Below, piece after piece: positions 11,845-21,560 of a DNA stretch of 64,000 nucleotides. Positions within the stretch are counted from its first letter, which is position 1. Each line of letters begins with the position of its first letter. Origin of the DNA: Hypoxylon rubiginosum (taxonomy: Eukaryota > Ascomycota > Sordariomycetes > Xylariales > Hypoxylaceae); assembly GCA_902806565.1 (NCBI GenBank), contig CADCXA010000006.1:2046001-2110000 (forward strand), given 5' to 3'. A model generated the notes under the pieces. That model was given only the letters and a program-made list of their open reading frames with translations, searched no databases and was not told the DNA's origin. Made by a program: the position numbers and the translations under genes.

Positions 11845-12069
11845 AAGAGTTCGAGAACGGACATCTTGGTTTAATATTTAGATTGAGAAGGTCCATGGAG
11901 AACCAAACTTGCAAGCCATCGTGTATCTTTGAGTCATACTCAGATAACGAGAGGCAATGTAGCTAGGCTTCTAAAGCACATCTTCACTGTTACTTAGGAG
12001 AATAAGTCATCCTAGTAGAGCAATGAAAACAAGTCTTCGATGGAGCGAAATTAGTCTTCAGAAGAGTGA

Positions 12070-13327
12070 CTAATCCTCGTCCACATCCATATCATCAACC
12101 GAACCTTCCTCCCCGGAGCCAGAATACCCGATCTCGTCCAGCTCCAGCTCCTCCTCTTCGCCTTCGTACTCCTCCTCTTCGTTCTCGTACTCCCCATTCG
12201 CGTCGTCCATCACGGCGTCGCTCCCCTCGTAATCCTCCTCCTCCTCCTCCTCCTCCTCCTCATCCTCCTGCCCCTCGAGGTCGTCCCAGCGCAGCGGCGT
12301 AGGGGTCGAGATGGGCTCGGGGGACAGCCGGGACGCGCCAGACGGCGCGACCGACTGCTCGCGGATCGACAGCGTCCTAAGCAGGTCCGCTCCCCGGGGC
12401 CGCCTAGGCCCGCGGAGGTGGGGCAGGTTGAACTTGCCGCGGTGGCCCTTGCGCTTCCGGGCGCGGTTGTGGTTCACGCGCAGGTCGTTCCCCTTGGCGA
12501 TGACCGTCACCTCGTCCGCCTCCCCCCGGCGCTTCTTGAGCTCGATGAGGCTCGCCAGGAAGTTGCCCTGGTCCCGGCGCGTCTGCGTCGACCACCGCTC
12601 GGCCGGGGGAACGATGGGCCGCATGGCGTTGGCCTCCTTGGTGAAGTTGACGTTGCGGCGCCGCTTGTTGGGCCGCTCCTGGGGCTTGAGCTGCACCTCG
12701 TCGACTGTTATTCGGGCGCAGCTGGCGGCGAGGAGCTCCACGTCGTGGTCGAGATGCCGGAGGACCGGGAGCGGGTTGTCCTCGTCGCGCTTCGTCATGA
12801 GGAATTCCGTGCCGACGTTCTGGCTCCACTGGCCCTGGTAGACGCGACCTTTGTAGGAGATGATGGGGTTATCCGAGTGCAGTTCCATAATCTGAACTTG
12901 GTGGTCATCTGCGTCATCCACGGTCTCCTGAACCGGGAGATTTTGATGTTCCTCATCATCCTCATCGCTGTCATTAGGACTGTTGCCGTTACTGTTGTCT
13001 GGACTCATTCGTCTATTCAGGTACAGCTTAGCTCGGTCAGCTTTCTCACTCCCTTTGGAGTTTGGATGAAGAATCGTGCCAGCATCACGATCGGTGAAAT
13101 CTGCCTTGGAGAGATCTAGAGTGATATAGAAGGTCTACGATTTTTGGGTCAGTCTTCAATCTACCTAAGTATTTTTTTCTTCGATGATTACCCACCTCGG
13201 TTTCAGTATTAGAGTACTCATATTCCCATTCAGATTCATTCTCTTCAGGTGGAATCTGGCTAGGTAGAATAGTAGGGGTCACCTCGGGGAGGTGAGCACC
13301 TCCCTCACTTACTCCGTTGCTAGCCAT
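12070..13327 (-). CDS. TFIIIC triple-barrel subunit (Tfc7/Sfc7/GTF3C6-like)
   Basis: A subunit of the RNA polymerase III initiation factor TFIIIC, which binds the internal promoters of tRNA genes. Exon 1 is 13327-13196 and exon 2 13134-12070, with a 61-nt intron (GTGGGT donor, TAG acceptor), giving 398 residues. The junction restores the start of the triple-barrel domain: EYEYSNTETE in exon 1 joins TFYITLDLSKADF in exon 2. The domain resumes after an acidic insert with QIMELHSDNPIISYKGRVY, QWSQNVGTEFLMTK and LAASCARITV. The middle is basic (RKRKGHRGKFNLP). The C-terminus is a long Glu/Asp tract with glycine, typical of fungal members. Its 3' end converges on SFM1, 225 bases away, and its 5' end is divergent from HIS7. 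Confidence 0.9.
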
Positions 13328-13923
13328 CGGATATTGGTAAAAGAGAATCGCGATGGCTCAGGTATACGCAGAAACACATTTGAAATGTGAAATTCGACGT
13401 GTCTAGTATTTTAGACGACAAGTCTGTTGAGAAGGAGAGAAATGATCTCTATCTCGTTTCAGTGTTCTTTTTGTTTGTTCTTATCCCAGAGTAAAAGCGA
13501 CTCGAGCTTTGGTACATGCACATGCACGTAAAGGAGCTTCAAGATGACTGCCAATTTTAGCAGGCACTTAGGGACTTAGGGCGGTCAATAGAGGCAAAAC
13601 GCGCTACTTAGCTGTTGCTTAGGGTCGCTTTCTTTGTTCTCTTGGAGGGGCAGTCTAGCAGTTTAGCACCCCTCCTGTCTGCCCCTCCCCCACTAAAAAT
13701 TCCCGTTACTGCTGCTTTGGCGTTTGAGTCACCCATTAAGTTCGCTCGAATTCGCATAAATAAATTAACCTCAAAGTTACCTACGCATGCATCGTCTGAA
13801 GCAGTCTACACACTTTTTTGCCTACACACCTACATACTTACACATATTAGGCATCGAAACTACACCACTGCCCACTGTACCACTTGTAGGTTCCCGCGTC
13901 CGCGCCACCGGTCCCCCCATACG
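13328..13923. promoter_or_regulatory. Divergent promoter region between the TFIIIC gene and HIS7
   Basis: About 600 bases shared by two divergent genes. It contains one perfect general-amino-acid-control site (listed separately). The open frame continues upstream of the HIS7 ATG with leader-like composition, so no upstream coding is proposed. Confidence 0.6.
13725..13731 (+). promoter_or_regulatory. Gcn4/CPC1 (general amino acid control) binding site
   Basis: A perfect palindromic TGAGTCA lies 193 bases upstream of the HIS7 start codon. This is the AP-1-like element bound by Gcn4 in yeast and CPC1/CpcA in filamentous fungi. HIS genes are classic targets. The match is seen; the function is inferred from position and target class. 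Confidence 0.6.
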
Positions 13924-15558
13924 ATGCCTACAGTCCACCTGCTCGACTACGTCGCGGGCAACGTGCGGTCCCTCGTCAACGCCATTGAGAAGTGCGGGTA
14001 CACCGTCGACTGGATCCGGAGCCCCGAGGACGTCCCGCGCGCCGAGAAGCTGATCCTGCCGGGCGTCGGCCACTTCGGCCACTGCATGAGTCAGCTGGCC
14101 TCCGCCGGCTACCTCCCCGCCGTCCGCGCCCATATCGACGCCGGCAAGCCTTTTATAAGCATATGTGTCGGCTTGCAAGCGCTCTTCGAAGGCTCCGTCG
14201 AGGATCCGTCCGTACCCGGATTAGGTCTGATAAAGGGCCGGCTGGACCGGTTCGACGATACGCAGAAATCCGTTCCGCATATAGGCTGGAATAGTGCCAA
14301 TACGTCCGGGCGCAGTTTGTACGGTCTCCGGCCGGAGAGCAAATATTACTATGTCCATTCATATAAGTACCCGTACGTAAAAGGCGAACTAGAGGATCAA
14401 GGGTGGACGGTTGCAACGGGGACATACGGCGGAGAGGTATTCGTGGGCGCGGTAGCAAAGGACAACGTGCTGGCGACGCAATTCCACCCGGAAAAGAGCG
14501 GCGTCGCTGGGTTGAGAGTAATAAAAGCGTTCTTAACCGGCGAGGGCGCTAAGACGCTGGGACAAGTAGTCGGCGGGCCGGCGCCGACGGGGGGTCTAAC
14601 GAGGCGAGTCATCGCGTGCCTGGACGTGCGGACGAACGACCAGGGAGACCTCGTCGTAACCAAGGGGGACCAATACGACGTCCGAGAAAAGACCAGCGGC
14701 CGCGACGTGCGGAACCTGGGCAAGCCGGTCGAGCTGGCCAAGAAGTACTACGAGCAGGGCGCGGACGAGGTGACCTTCCTCAACATCACCAGCTTCCGGG
14801 ACTGTCCGCTGGCGGACCTGCCGATGCTCGAGGTCCTGCGGCGCACGTCCGAGACGGTCTTCGTGCCGCTGACCGTCGGCGGCGGCATCCGGGACACGGT
14901 CGACACGGACGGCAGCAAGGTCAGCGCGCTCGAGATCGCCGCCATGTACTTCAAGAGCGGCGCCGACAAGGTCTCGATCGGGTCGGACGCCGTCCTGGCC
15001 GCCGAGGAGTACTACGCCGTCGGCCGCAAGCTCTTCGGCAACACGGCCATCGAGCAGATCTCCCGGGCCTACGGCAACCAGGCCGTCGTCGTCAGCGTCG
15101 ACCCCAAGCGCGTCCACGTCCCCAACGGCGTCGACGCCACGCGCCACAGCACCATCCGCACCCGGTTCCCCGGCCCCCGGGGCGAGGAGTACTGCTGGTA
15201 CGCCTGCACCATCAAGGGCGGGCGCGAGACCCGCGACCTCGACGTCGTCGAGCTCGTCCGCGCCGTCGAGGCCATGGGCGCCGGCGAGGTCCTGCTCAAC
15301 TGCATCGACCGCGACGGCACCGGCGGCGGCTTCGACCTCGAGCTCGTCGAGCAGGTCAAGGGCGCCGTCCGCATCCCCGTCGTCGCGTCGAGCGGCGCCG
15401 GCAACCCGGACCACTTCCGGGAGGTCTTCGAGAAGACGCGGACCGACGCCGCGCTGGGGGCCGGCATCTTCCACAGGGGGGAGTATACCGTCAAGCAGGT
15501 CAAGGATTACCTCGCGGAAAAGGGGCTAGAGGTAAGACAGTACGAAGGCGATTTATGA
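13924..15558 (+). CDS. HIS7: Imidazole glycerol phosphate synthase HisHF (bifunctional)
   Basis: Catalyses the fifth step of histidine synthesis: glutamine plus PRFAR give imidazole glycerol phosphate and AICAR. This links histidine and purine metabolism. A single exon encodes 544 residues, close to yeast His7 (552). The N-terminal glutaminase domain has the nucleophile elbow SICVGLQ with Cys81 and the triad partners His188 and Glu190 in QFHPEK. After a short linker the (beta/alpha)8 cyclase domain begins with RVIACLDVR, where Asp234 is the predicted acid-base residue. It contains LTVGGGIRD, and [12 protein letters not shown] carries the second catalytic Asp462. Start choice: the ATG at 13924 begins [16 protein letters not shown], the canonical start. 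The longer upstream extension of the frame is rejected. Third-position GC is very high, which also creates long spurious frames on both strands. Confidence 0.97.
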   Translation: MPTVHLLDYVAGNVRSLVNAIEKCGYTVDWIRSPEDVPRAEKLILPGVGHFGHCMSQLASAGYLPAVRAHIDAGKPFISICVGLQALFEGSVEDPSVPGLGLIKGRLDRFDDTQKSVPHIGWNSANTSGRSLYGLRPESKYYYVHSYKYPYVKGELEDQGWTVATGTYGGEVFVGAVAKDNVLATQFHPEKSGVAGLRVIKAFLTGEGAKTLGQVVGGPAPTGGLTRRVIACLDVRTNDQGDLVVTKGDQYDVREKTSGRDVRNLGKPVELAKKYYEQGADEVTFLNITSFRDCPLADLPMLEVLRRTSETVFVPLTVGGGIRDTVDTDGSKVSALEIAAMYFKSGADKVSIGSDAVLAAEEYYAVGRKLFGNTAIEQISRAYGNQAVVVSVDPKRVHVPNGVDATRHSTIRTRFPGPRGEEYCWYACTIKGGRETRDLDVVELVRAVEAMGAGEVLLNCIDRDGTGGGFDLELVEQVKGAVRIPVVASSGAGNPDHFREVFEKTRTDAALGAGIFHRGEYTVKQVKDYLAEKGLEVRQYEGDL

Positions 15559-16004
15559 GAGATAGATGTGGGACCAGATGTGAAGAGGTTAGAAGGTCTG
15601 GCGTACTTTGTGTGTTATACCACGTCTGGTAGACAAGGCGTTTACTTGGTTTAGATAAAGGGGTGAAAAAAAAGGGAAGGGTAGAAATCCATCGTCTATT
15701 GATAGTAATCTGTTACTACTATTTAATTTGCCCTTTGCAACGCTGGTTCCATTCGCACGATGTTGGTCTTCTATGTATCGTACCTTTTGTTTTCGCCTGC
15801 GGAACGAATACAGCTGATGCAATCGGAGAAACGACCGATACGCCAAAAAAAAATAACTAAAGTAATGCAATGTCATTGATTCCGTGAACTCCTCAAAGGC
15901 AACCTGAGTTTTCCATAAAGCTCGTCGTAGACGCCAACAAGCTCCCTACCTTCCTAGTAGAATAGAAATGAGCTAAACGAAAGTCGAGGGCTAGAATGGT
16001 AAAA
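15559..16004. other. Spacer between convergent HIS7 and antizyme genes
   Basis: Short frames only. Presumably both 3' untranslated regions. Confidence 0.6.
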
Positions 16005-17072
16005 TCAGATTTCCATGCCCATGAATAGCCATTTGTCGCTCGTCACGTCGAGGTCTTTGGCCCAGTGGTCCAGGGTAGTCAGTTCGAAGCCAACCCACTG
16101 CAGACTTTTCATCAATGTCTTTGCATGGTCGTGAGGCATCCGACGGTCAACGCAGATCACGACGTTCGAGCACTCCATCGGACCATCGGCTAGTTCGATC
16201 AAAGCAATGAGTCTGTGGCGGTGTTAGTGTCCTCATGACGTGGTAACGAGACAAAGGAAAGAAAATAACGTACGCTTGCTTGAGATCACGGCCGACGAGC
16301 CCGCTATCAAAGAATGCAAACAACGATTTCTCGTCGCCGTCATCCGTAACGAAAGCGCGGAAGCTCGCCCCTCCGGCGTAATCCCAAAACTCCATCCACC
16401 CGTTGACGCGGACGCTGGGCTTGGCGGTGTCGATCATCATGGCATCGGCATCGGCGTCGGAAGAAGTAAAGGAAGACGGAGGACTGGGATAGTCGTCGTC
16501 CGGTGGCGTAAGTGCGTAATTGTTATAAACACCAGTCAGGTAGGAGCCATTACCGGCCATGTTCCACTCACCCTGGAACACGGATTTCATGGTCTCACAG
16601 AAGAATCTCTCACATTCTCCCCTGATCTGAAGTGTTGCCCCCCCTCGGCGGCTGCGGCTGTTGATCGGCGCGGCGTTGCTGTTGTTGGTGCTGCGCTTCC
16701 GGTTCTTAGGCTGGAGAGCGAGCTCGTTGGACGCGGTGATGGCCGCGAGGGGGGGACTTGACGGAGGGGAAGGTAGACCTGAGATAGGGACCTCAGGAAT
16801 ACCACTCGGCCCCTGTTGCGATCGCGAGTTAGCACACACGAAGTCTACGAGGATCTACAATGCGACAGTGTCTTGGACGAACCAAGACATAGCCAAGACA
16901 CGACGGGAACGTGTTACTCACCTGCAGCCCCGGTAGTGCAGTAATGGAGACCCTTCAGCGAGGCAGAAGGGTCGACGAGGTAGCAACTGGCGAGGACATT
17001 AACCTGACGGGCTACTGCCTCGCCGTAGTTACTACTACTACTACTACTGTTATTGTTTTTCATTGGCGCCAT
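16005..17072 (-). CDS. OAZ1: Ornithine decarboxylase antizyme, expressed by +1 ribosomal frameshifting
   Basis: Antizyme binds ornithine decarboxylase, sends it to the proteasome without ubiquitin and restrains polyamine uptake. High polyamine promotes its frameshift. Exons: 17072-16922, 16812-16274, 16212-16005; introns of 109 nt (GTGAGT, GCTAAC branch) and 61 nt (GTACGT, CACAG). ORF1 starts at ATG 17072 (a second ATG lies at 17063), runs 56 codons with a six-serine AGT repeat, and ends TAT-TCC-TGA. ORF2 is in the +1 frame and encodes EVPISGLPSPPSSPP onward. The predicted full product is 298 residues. ORF2 ends with the antizyme fold: RFFCETMKSVFQGEW, SLFAFFDSGLVGRDLKQALIALIEL, SNVVICVDRR, and LQWVGFELTTLDHW. 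The last parallels the animal SFLGFEIVRP strand. UCC-UGA is the same shift codon pair as in animal and fission yeast antizymes. Without the shift only a 56-residue peptide would be made. No other family explains both the shift and the C-terminus. Confidence 0.93.
16793..16798 (-). other. Programmed +1 frameshift site UCC UGA in antizyme mRNA
   Basis: On the minus strand the ORF1 reading phase gives TAT TCC TGA (TCC 16798-16796, TGA 16795-16793). Skipping the T of TGA puts the ribosome on GAG GTC CCT, in the only frame that leads to the antizyme domain. The exon 1-exon 2 join lies just 14 nt upstream of the TCC, so the ORF1 phase at this site depends on splicing. Confidence 0.88.
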
Positions 17073-17437
17073 TTCTGCCGATCGAATCCAGGGTTGTGGT
17101 AGAAAATCAAGTCGATCTATTTCTTAAGGTGATGAATCAAGAATTTCGGGGGATTCCGAAACAAGAGCGAAGTCGTTTCTTGATATGGTTTTTGACGAAC
17201 GAGAATGTCAAGATGTTAGTCGTTTCGAGAGCTGATGAGTTCTCTTAAAAGTCCTTTGAGGGGTTTGAAGGAGGTCGGTGTGAATTGTCTGGAAGATTGG
17301 AGATTTGCAAGTGGCTTTTAATTTCTTTGGTGAGTCGAAAAAGGGAGGCAACTTTTAATCAAATAAAAACTTGAATAAAAGGATAACAGCGGTCAACGGT
17401 AAGAAAGGTGCGTTGCATTTGCCAGTCGCCCATTCAC

Positions 17438-17656
17438 CCAATGGCCAATGGCCAAAGAACGGACAGGGCGGGCGATCTTGCTGCTTGGTTCTGGAACGGC
17501 CAGACTCATCCTAGCTGGGCCAATCAAAACCCTGTACTACAGCCGTGCCACCCCGCATGTCCATCACGTGTTGATCTGCCATCAATTGAACCAATTAACT
17601 GGGAGCGGGCTGATTGGTAGATTCTTGGAACATCCTTGGCGAACCCCTCAACCAAT
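17438..17656. promoter_or_regulatory. Cluster of six CCAAT boxes
   Basis: CCAAT pentamers occur at 17438, 17445, 17520, 17591 and 17652, with an inverted ATTGG at 17613. The cluster is about 370-585 bases upstream of the antizyme start codon. CCAAT is the site of the fungal HAP/CBC complex. About 0.4 hits would be expected by chance in 219 bases on both strands. Confidence 0.5.
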
Positions 17657-18753
17657 GCTGAAGCCCGTCAGCGACGAAGCGACGATAACTTTCCGCTTCT
17701 TTTCTACCTAATCATTATCATACCCTATCATACATGCCTCCCTATCATATGGTCTACCTATAAATTCGTCTGATTATATCCGACTATCATACTGTATACA
17801 CTACAGTAGGTAGTATTCGTTATTTGCGCCGGCATATCTATGTTCCCCATACCAGGTAATGAACAGGACCCAGGGCTAACTAAGACCGGAGTAGTGGGAG
17901 GAAGTTCGGCATCCTATCACTCTCACTTGACCTCGCTTGACAAACAATTCTTATCTGACTTCTGTAACATAGGCGCTTAAAAGGGACAAGCAGTCAGACA
18001 GTACAGTAGTTGTTTTCCAATATTATCGTCAAACAAGGGGCTTTTCCGATTTCAATACACCCTTCAAATGACGTGATAAATGACAATGATTTCATCGAGA
18101 GATAGCCCCTCCGGTAAGCATTATCCCTATATCAAATGCCTTCGATAGCCTTCGCGTTTCTTGAGTCATTGTGTACTGCTACAGTATATCTCTAAATCTG
18201 GAAAGAATTGTCATTCCGGACCCGGTCATTACCGACTCGAGCATTGGCACGGCTTTACCCCCTAATGACTCGCCAGAGCTACCATTTCGTACCGGAGTGT
18301 TCGGTGTTGAAGCCGTCTTCAGGCGCACTTTGTTAGGGCTGCAATACGGTGGCTTAATAATGATGCCACACTCGGCGGTGATGAGGCGGTTTGTTAGTTT
18401 GCCTGTCAGTCCAGTTTGCGAATTCGGCATGTGAATTGGCAAAGCCGATCAATTTGAGAACCCGATTATAGCATCATACATGTAGCGGTAACTCGGAGTT
18501 AGACGTTTTGCCTCTTTAATATTGACTTGCTACAGAATATACAGTACAAATAGCTATTATATTTCAGGAGCAGTACTAGAGCTGCTGAAGCTATTAACTT
18601 AACAGCTTACTTGCAATGCGCATAGTGTTTTTCAATAGGCCTTCGAAGCTTCATCAAATCATTATGTAAATCAGGGTCACCCCCTCTAACCCCTCTATAG
18701 GAAATCCGCCCTGTCCGTGCAGCCCGTGTGGCATTCTCTTAGCCGCACCGGGC

Positions 18754-18816
18754 GATAAAGACCGATAAAGATTAAAAAGGGCTGGATAAAGCTGGAGGGG
18801 TGGGTTGTCTCCGATA
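18754..18816. promoter_or_regulatory. Cluster of four GATA motifs
   Basis: GATAAAG at 18754, 18764 and 18785, and GATAAG at 18813, all on the plus strand. GATAR is the site of fungal GATA factors (AreA/NIT2, SRE and others). The next gene downstream is the Yippee gene about 640 bases away. Regulation by GATA factors is inferred only. Confidence 0.4.
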
Positions 18817-19459
18817 AGGGGAGAGTGGGTGATACAGCTGTCCCTCCCAGCCCTCCTTGTCCCTTTAGTCCCTCCAGTGACCAGTCCCTCAATTTGTCAA
18901 AATGATGCGTTCTGATGGCACACGGGATCAACTCTAAATGGTAGCAGTAGCAACATTTCCTGACAGCCCTAGATCCTACAGGTGTAGCTCCAAAGCTTGA
19001 GGCCTGAGCCTGACATGACATGGATATCACCCGCAGGTTCCGGGTGCAGCGTGCCTTTTAGTATTTACTCCTCTTACAGTTCCAGTTGGTGGCATACCTG
19101 CCCAACCTTGGAACCATTTAATACAACTGTGGTCCGTCTGCCAGCGATCAGCAAGCATCCCTTTGTTACTGTTTGCTCCTATTCGATCCGCCATTCGGAT
19201 GCGGGGCTCGTTGCTGTCGCTGTCACTGTCACTGTCGCCGTCATTGTCACACTCCATGTCAGCCATAGGCCAAGTCATACATGGTCATTCCCCTAATTTC
19301 GATACCGCTTTCCAGGAACTGAGCTGGACTCGCCATAGTACCTAGTCAAGTCGGTGACTTTGACTTGAATATACCAAACAAGAGCTGTAGAAGCTTACCC
19401 ATTTCGATCTCTCTCAGCCTCTCTATCACTTTGCCAGACTCGTCCCCAACTCTGCCAAG

Positions 19460-20353
19460 ATGTATTCCGTAATGTTCAACGACATGCTTCCGTCCCCTCC
19501 CCCACCTCCGCCAGCTCAAGCAGCGGACCCGGGACCGAAGTTCCCAGTCTATCTGCTCCCGACCCTCGCTATGCCGTTTCGACGAAGACGACGAAGCTCA
19601 CATACAAGCCCCAGAGGCTCACCGACTGACACACCGCCGTCTTTAAGTACGTCGCCGTCAGATTCGGCACTGTCGAGCCCGGTGGGGAGTCCGATCACAC
19701 CCCCATTCTCCCTACCTATGTCCCTCCTGTCGAACTTCAAGTCGAAGGACAGCCACAACCGTTGGTCTGCGGGACCGCTAGAGACCACAAAGCTTGCACA
19801 AACGCAGCCTAACACTATTAGGTGTTCTACCTGTGCTTCCGATTTCGCCTTTGCTTCGCAGATCGTGAGCAAGGGTTTCACCGGTCGGTACGGCCGAGCG
19901 TTCCTAGTGCAACCGTTGGATCAATCATCCCGCAAGGGAACGAAGACTAGAGAACTCATAAACATCAAGATTGGCAAATCCGAGACCCGCCTCTTAGTTA
20001 CCGGGTCGCATATTGTTGCCGACATTTCCTGCGCCGTATGCCAGACCAAGGTGGGCTGGAAATACATAGATGCCAAGGAGGAGGCACAGAAGTACAAGAT
20101 CGGCAAATTTATTCTCGAGACCCAGAGGGTAGTTGTGTACCGGAACTGGGAAGACGCTGCCGTCGACGAGATGCCCGAACTGGAATTGGAGCAGAAAGAT
20201 CTTGCGGTTGGTAGTGACGACGAACCTATCATTTTCGACTCGGACGACGAGGATGAATGCGAGGATTTGTTCTCGGGGACATGGGACCCCGAGATTGTGG
20301 CCAAGAGGCGTAGCCGGAAGGTAAACCGGCGCCTGAAGAAGGGTGCTGAATGA
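19460..20353 (+). CDS. Yippee-domain zinc-binding protein
   Basis: Yippee/Moh1 proteins carry a zinc-binding beta fold related to Mis18 and cereblon. Yeast Moh1 and animal YPEL5 belong to the GID/CTLH ubiquitin-ligase network. One exon encodes 297 residues. The domain spans about residues 119-215: the first CxxC (Cys122, Cys125), SKGFTGRYGRAFLV, TGSHIVADI, then the second CxxC (Cys191, Cys194), VGWKYIDAKEEAQKYKIGKFILE. It is preceded by about 115 disordered residues rich in Pro/Ser and followed by an acidic stretch and a basic tail (KRRSRKVNRRLKK). Fungal members often have such extensions, while animal YPELs are about 120 residues. The start is the first ATG. Met5 is an alternative. Confidence 0.9.
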   Translation: MYSVMFNDMLPSPPPPPPAQAADPGPKFPVYLLPTLAMPFRRRRRSSHTSPRGSPTDTPPSLSTSPSDSALSSPVGSPITPPFSLPMSLLSNFKSKDSHNRWSAGPLETTKLAQTQPNTIRCSTCASDFAFASQIVSKGFTGRYGRAFLVQPLDQSSRKGTKTRELINIKIGKSETRLLVTGSHIVADISCAVCQTKVGWKYIDAKEEAQKYKIGKFILETQRVVVYRNWEDAAVDEMPELELEQKDLAVGSDDEPIIFDSDDEDECEDLFSGTWDPEIVAKRRSRKVNRRLKKGAE

Positions 20354-20775
20354 ATCTTCGGCCCTCGCAGTTGAGACTATTAAGTCTGGCATTACAAGGA
20401 GTTTTTTTTAAACCTCATTTTCCTTAACAATGGCAAATACCCAAGAATGGATTTCAGGATAGGGAAAGCATCTTGGCACCCAAATACCCCCGGCGGATAG
20501 GCTCACATCACGGGAGGAGTTCACGGATTTGATTTACAGAGTTACAATCTGGATAATATGGCGTTTTGGATTATTCGCGAGACGAGGAGCTAAACTATTA
20601 TTGATATTTTTGATACCCTCATTACGAAAGCTAGAAGACGACGACGCTCATTGCAACCATACGCATCAGATATTCTCCATCACCCGGTTGTTTACCGAAA
20701 ACAAGGCGTCTCCCATAGTGAAGTGTGCACTTATATTGGGTAGTCATGCAGAAAGCCACCAGTGATCCAATGCCC
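20354..20775. other. Spacer between convergent Yippee and DTD1 genes
   Basis: No gene seen. Presumably the two 3' untranslated regions. Confidence 0.6.
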
Positions 20776-21560
20776 CTATTTACTTGGCGCAGGTGTTGGC
20801 GTGGGTGGCGCTTTCTGGCCAGCTGACAGTTCCAACGTGACCTAGCACATGATTATCAGCACACCACCTTAGATAAGACCCCTTTGAGGCTGAGGAATTC
20901 AAGACATACAGGTCCATCGTTTACAAGGGCAACTTCCATCATGGCTTGAAACACTCCGTTCTTCACCTTGTCGGCAGCGTAGCCTTGTTGTACTTTGTCA
21001 AAGAAGTATTGGTAGAGCCTCTTGGCCTCTTCACCACCCATGGCTCCGTGGAAGTCGGGTTTGTTGCCCTTCTTAGTAGAGGCAAGCAGAGTAAATTGTG
21101 ACACTGGGATTAAATTGATATCATTGTGAGTTGACGGCGACCGGAAAGAATCCCGAAAATAAAGGGGCTTTAACATACCACAGAGAACCTCACCGCCGAT
21201 ATCCATCACACTTTTCCTCCACTAAGGAAGCTATTCGTTAGACGGCCGTAGAAGTACGCGCGTATGAGACAAGTGGGGAGAGGAAGGGGAGGAAAAGAGG
21301 ACGCTAATATGTCACCATACTCGTCCTCCAGCATCGTCATCCCATAGCTTCATCTTCAGCACTTTGGCTGCTAGGGAGTCTACATCTTTCTCCGTGTCGC
21401 CCGGGGCCACAGCAGCAAAGACTAGGACCCCTTTGCCAATTGACGAAACCACTTCCTTGTCCACCGTCACGGAAGCAGACAGGACGCGCTGTAGGATGGC
21501 TGCATAGTAGTTAGAAGAGCTATGGGTAGGTGCTTGGTCTCGGGGTAACTCACCTTTCAT
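20776..21560 (-). CDS. DTD1: D-aminoacyl-tRNA deacylase (D-Tyr-tRNA deacylase)
   Basis: Hydrolyses D-amino acids (and glycine from mischarged tRNA-Ala) from tRNAs, protecting translation. Five exons: 21560-21554, 21499-21321, 21221-21179, 21103-20910 and 20841-20776, giving 162 residues. Introns are 54, 99, 75 and 68 nt, all GT-AG. Exon 1 carries only ATG AAA G. The family is continuous after joining: AILQRVLSASVTVD, SIGKGVLVF, APGDTEKD, WRKSVMDIGGEVLC, then the catalytic-pocket motif SQFTLLAST (made by the exon 3-4 join), PDFHGAMGG, and NDGPVTLEL (made by the exon 4-5 join). SQxxL and NxGPVT form the chiral-proofreading active site of DTD dimers. If the last intron stayed in, the protein would end in an unrelated tail lacking VTLEL, so splicing is needed for the usual protein. 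It ends with a Pro/Thr-rich tail. Confidence 0.94.

Larger units (their letters stand above)
17073..19459. other. Long intergenic region, promoter of antizyme and of the Yippee gene
   Basis: About 2.4 kb without a convincing gene. Frames of about 87 codons on both strands near 18170-18440 overlap each other and match nothing recognised. Two clusters of transcription-factor motifs (CCAAT and GATA) are listed separately. Confidence 0.6.

Noticed and set aside
12418..13119. 233-codon plus-strand frame antisense to the TFIIIC subunit gene
   Set aside because: It covers the splice site of the real gene and has no recognisable content.
13615..13923. N-terminal extension of the HIS7 frame
   Set aside because: It lacks an ATG at its start, contains the CPC1 site and has leader-like composition. 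The conserved protein starts at the ATG 13924.
14596..15632. Long frames overlapping HIS7 (292 codons minus, 338 codons plus in another phase)
   Set aside because: They arise from extreme third-position GC in HIS7. Their translations are Arg/Ala/Val-rich shadows without domains.
18171..18442. Overlapping 87-codon ORFs on both strands
   Set aside because: Both strands are open by chance over the same interval; no motif and no splice signals.
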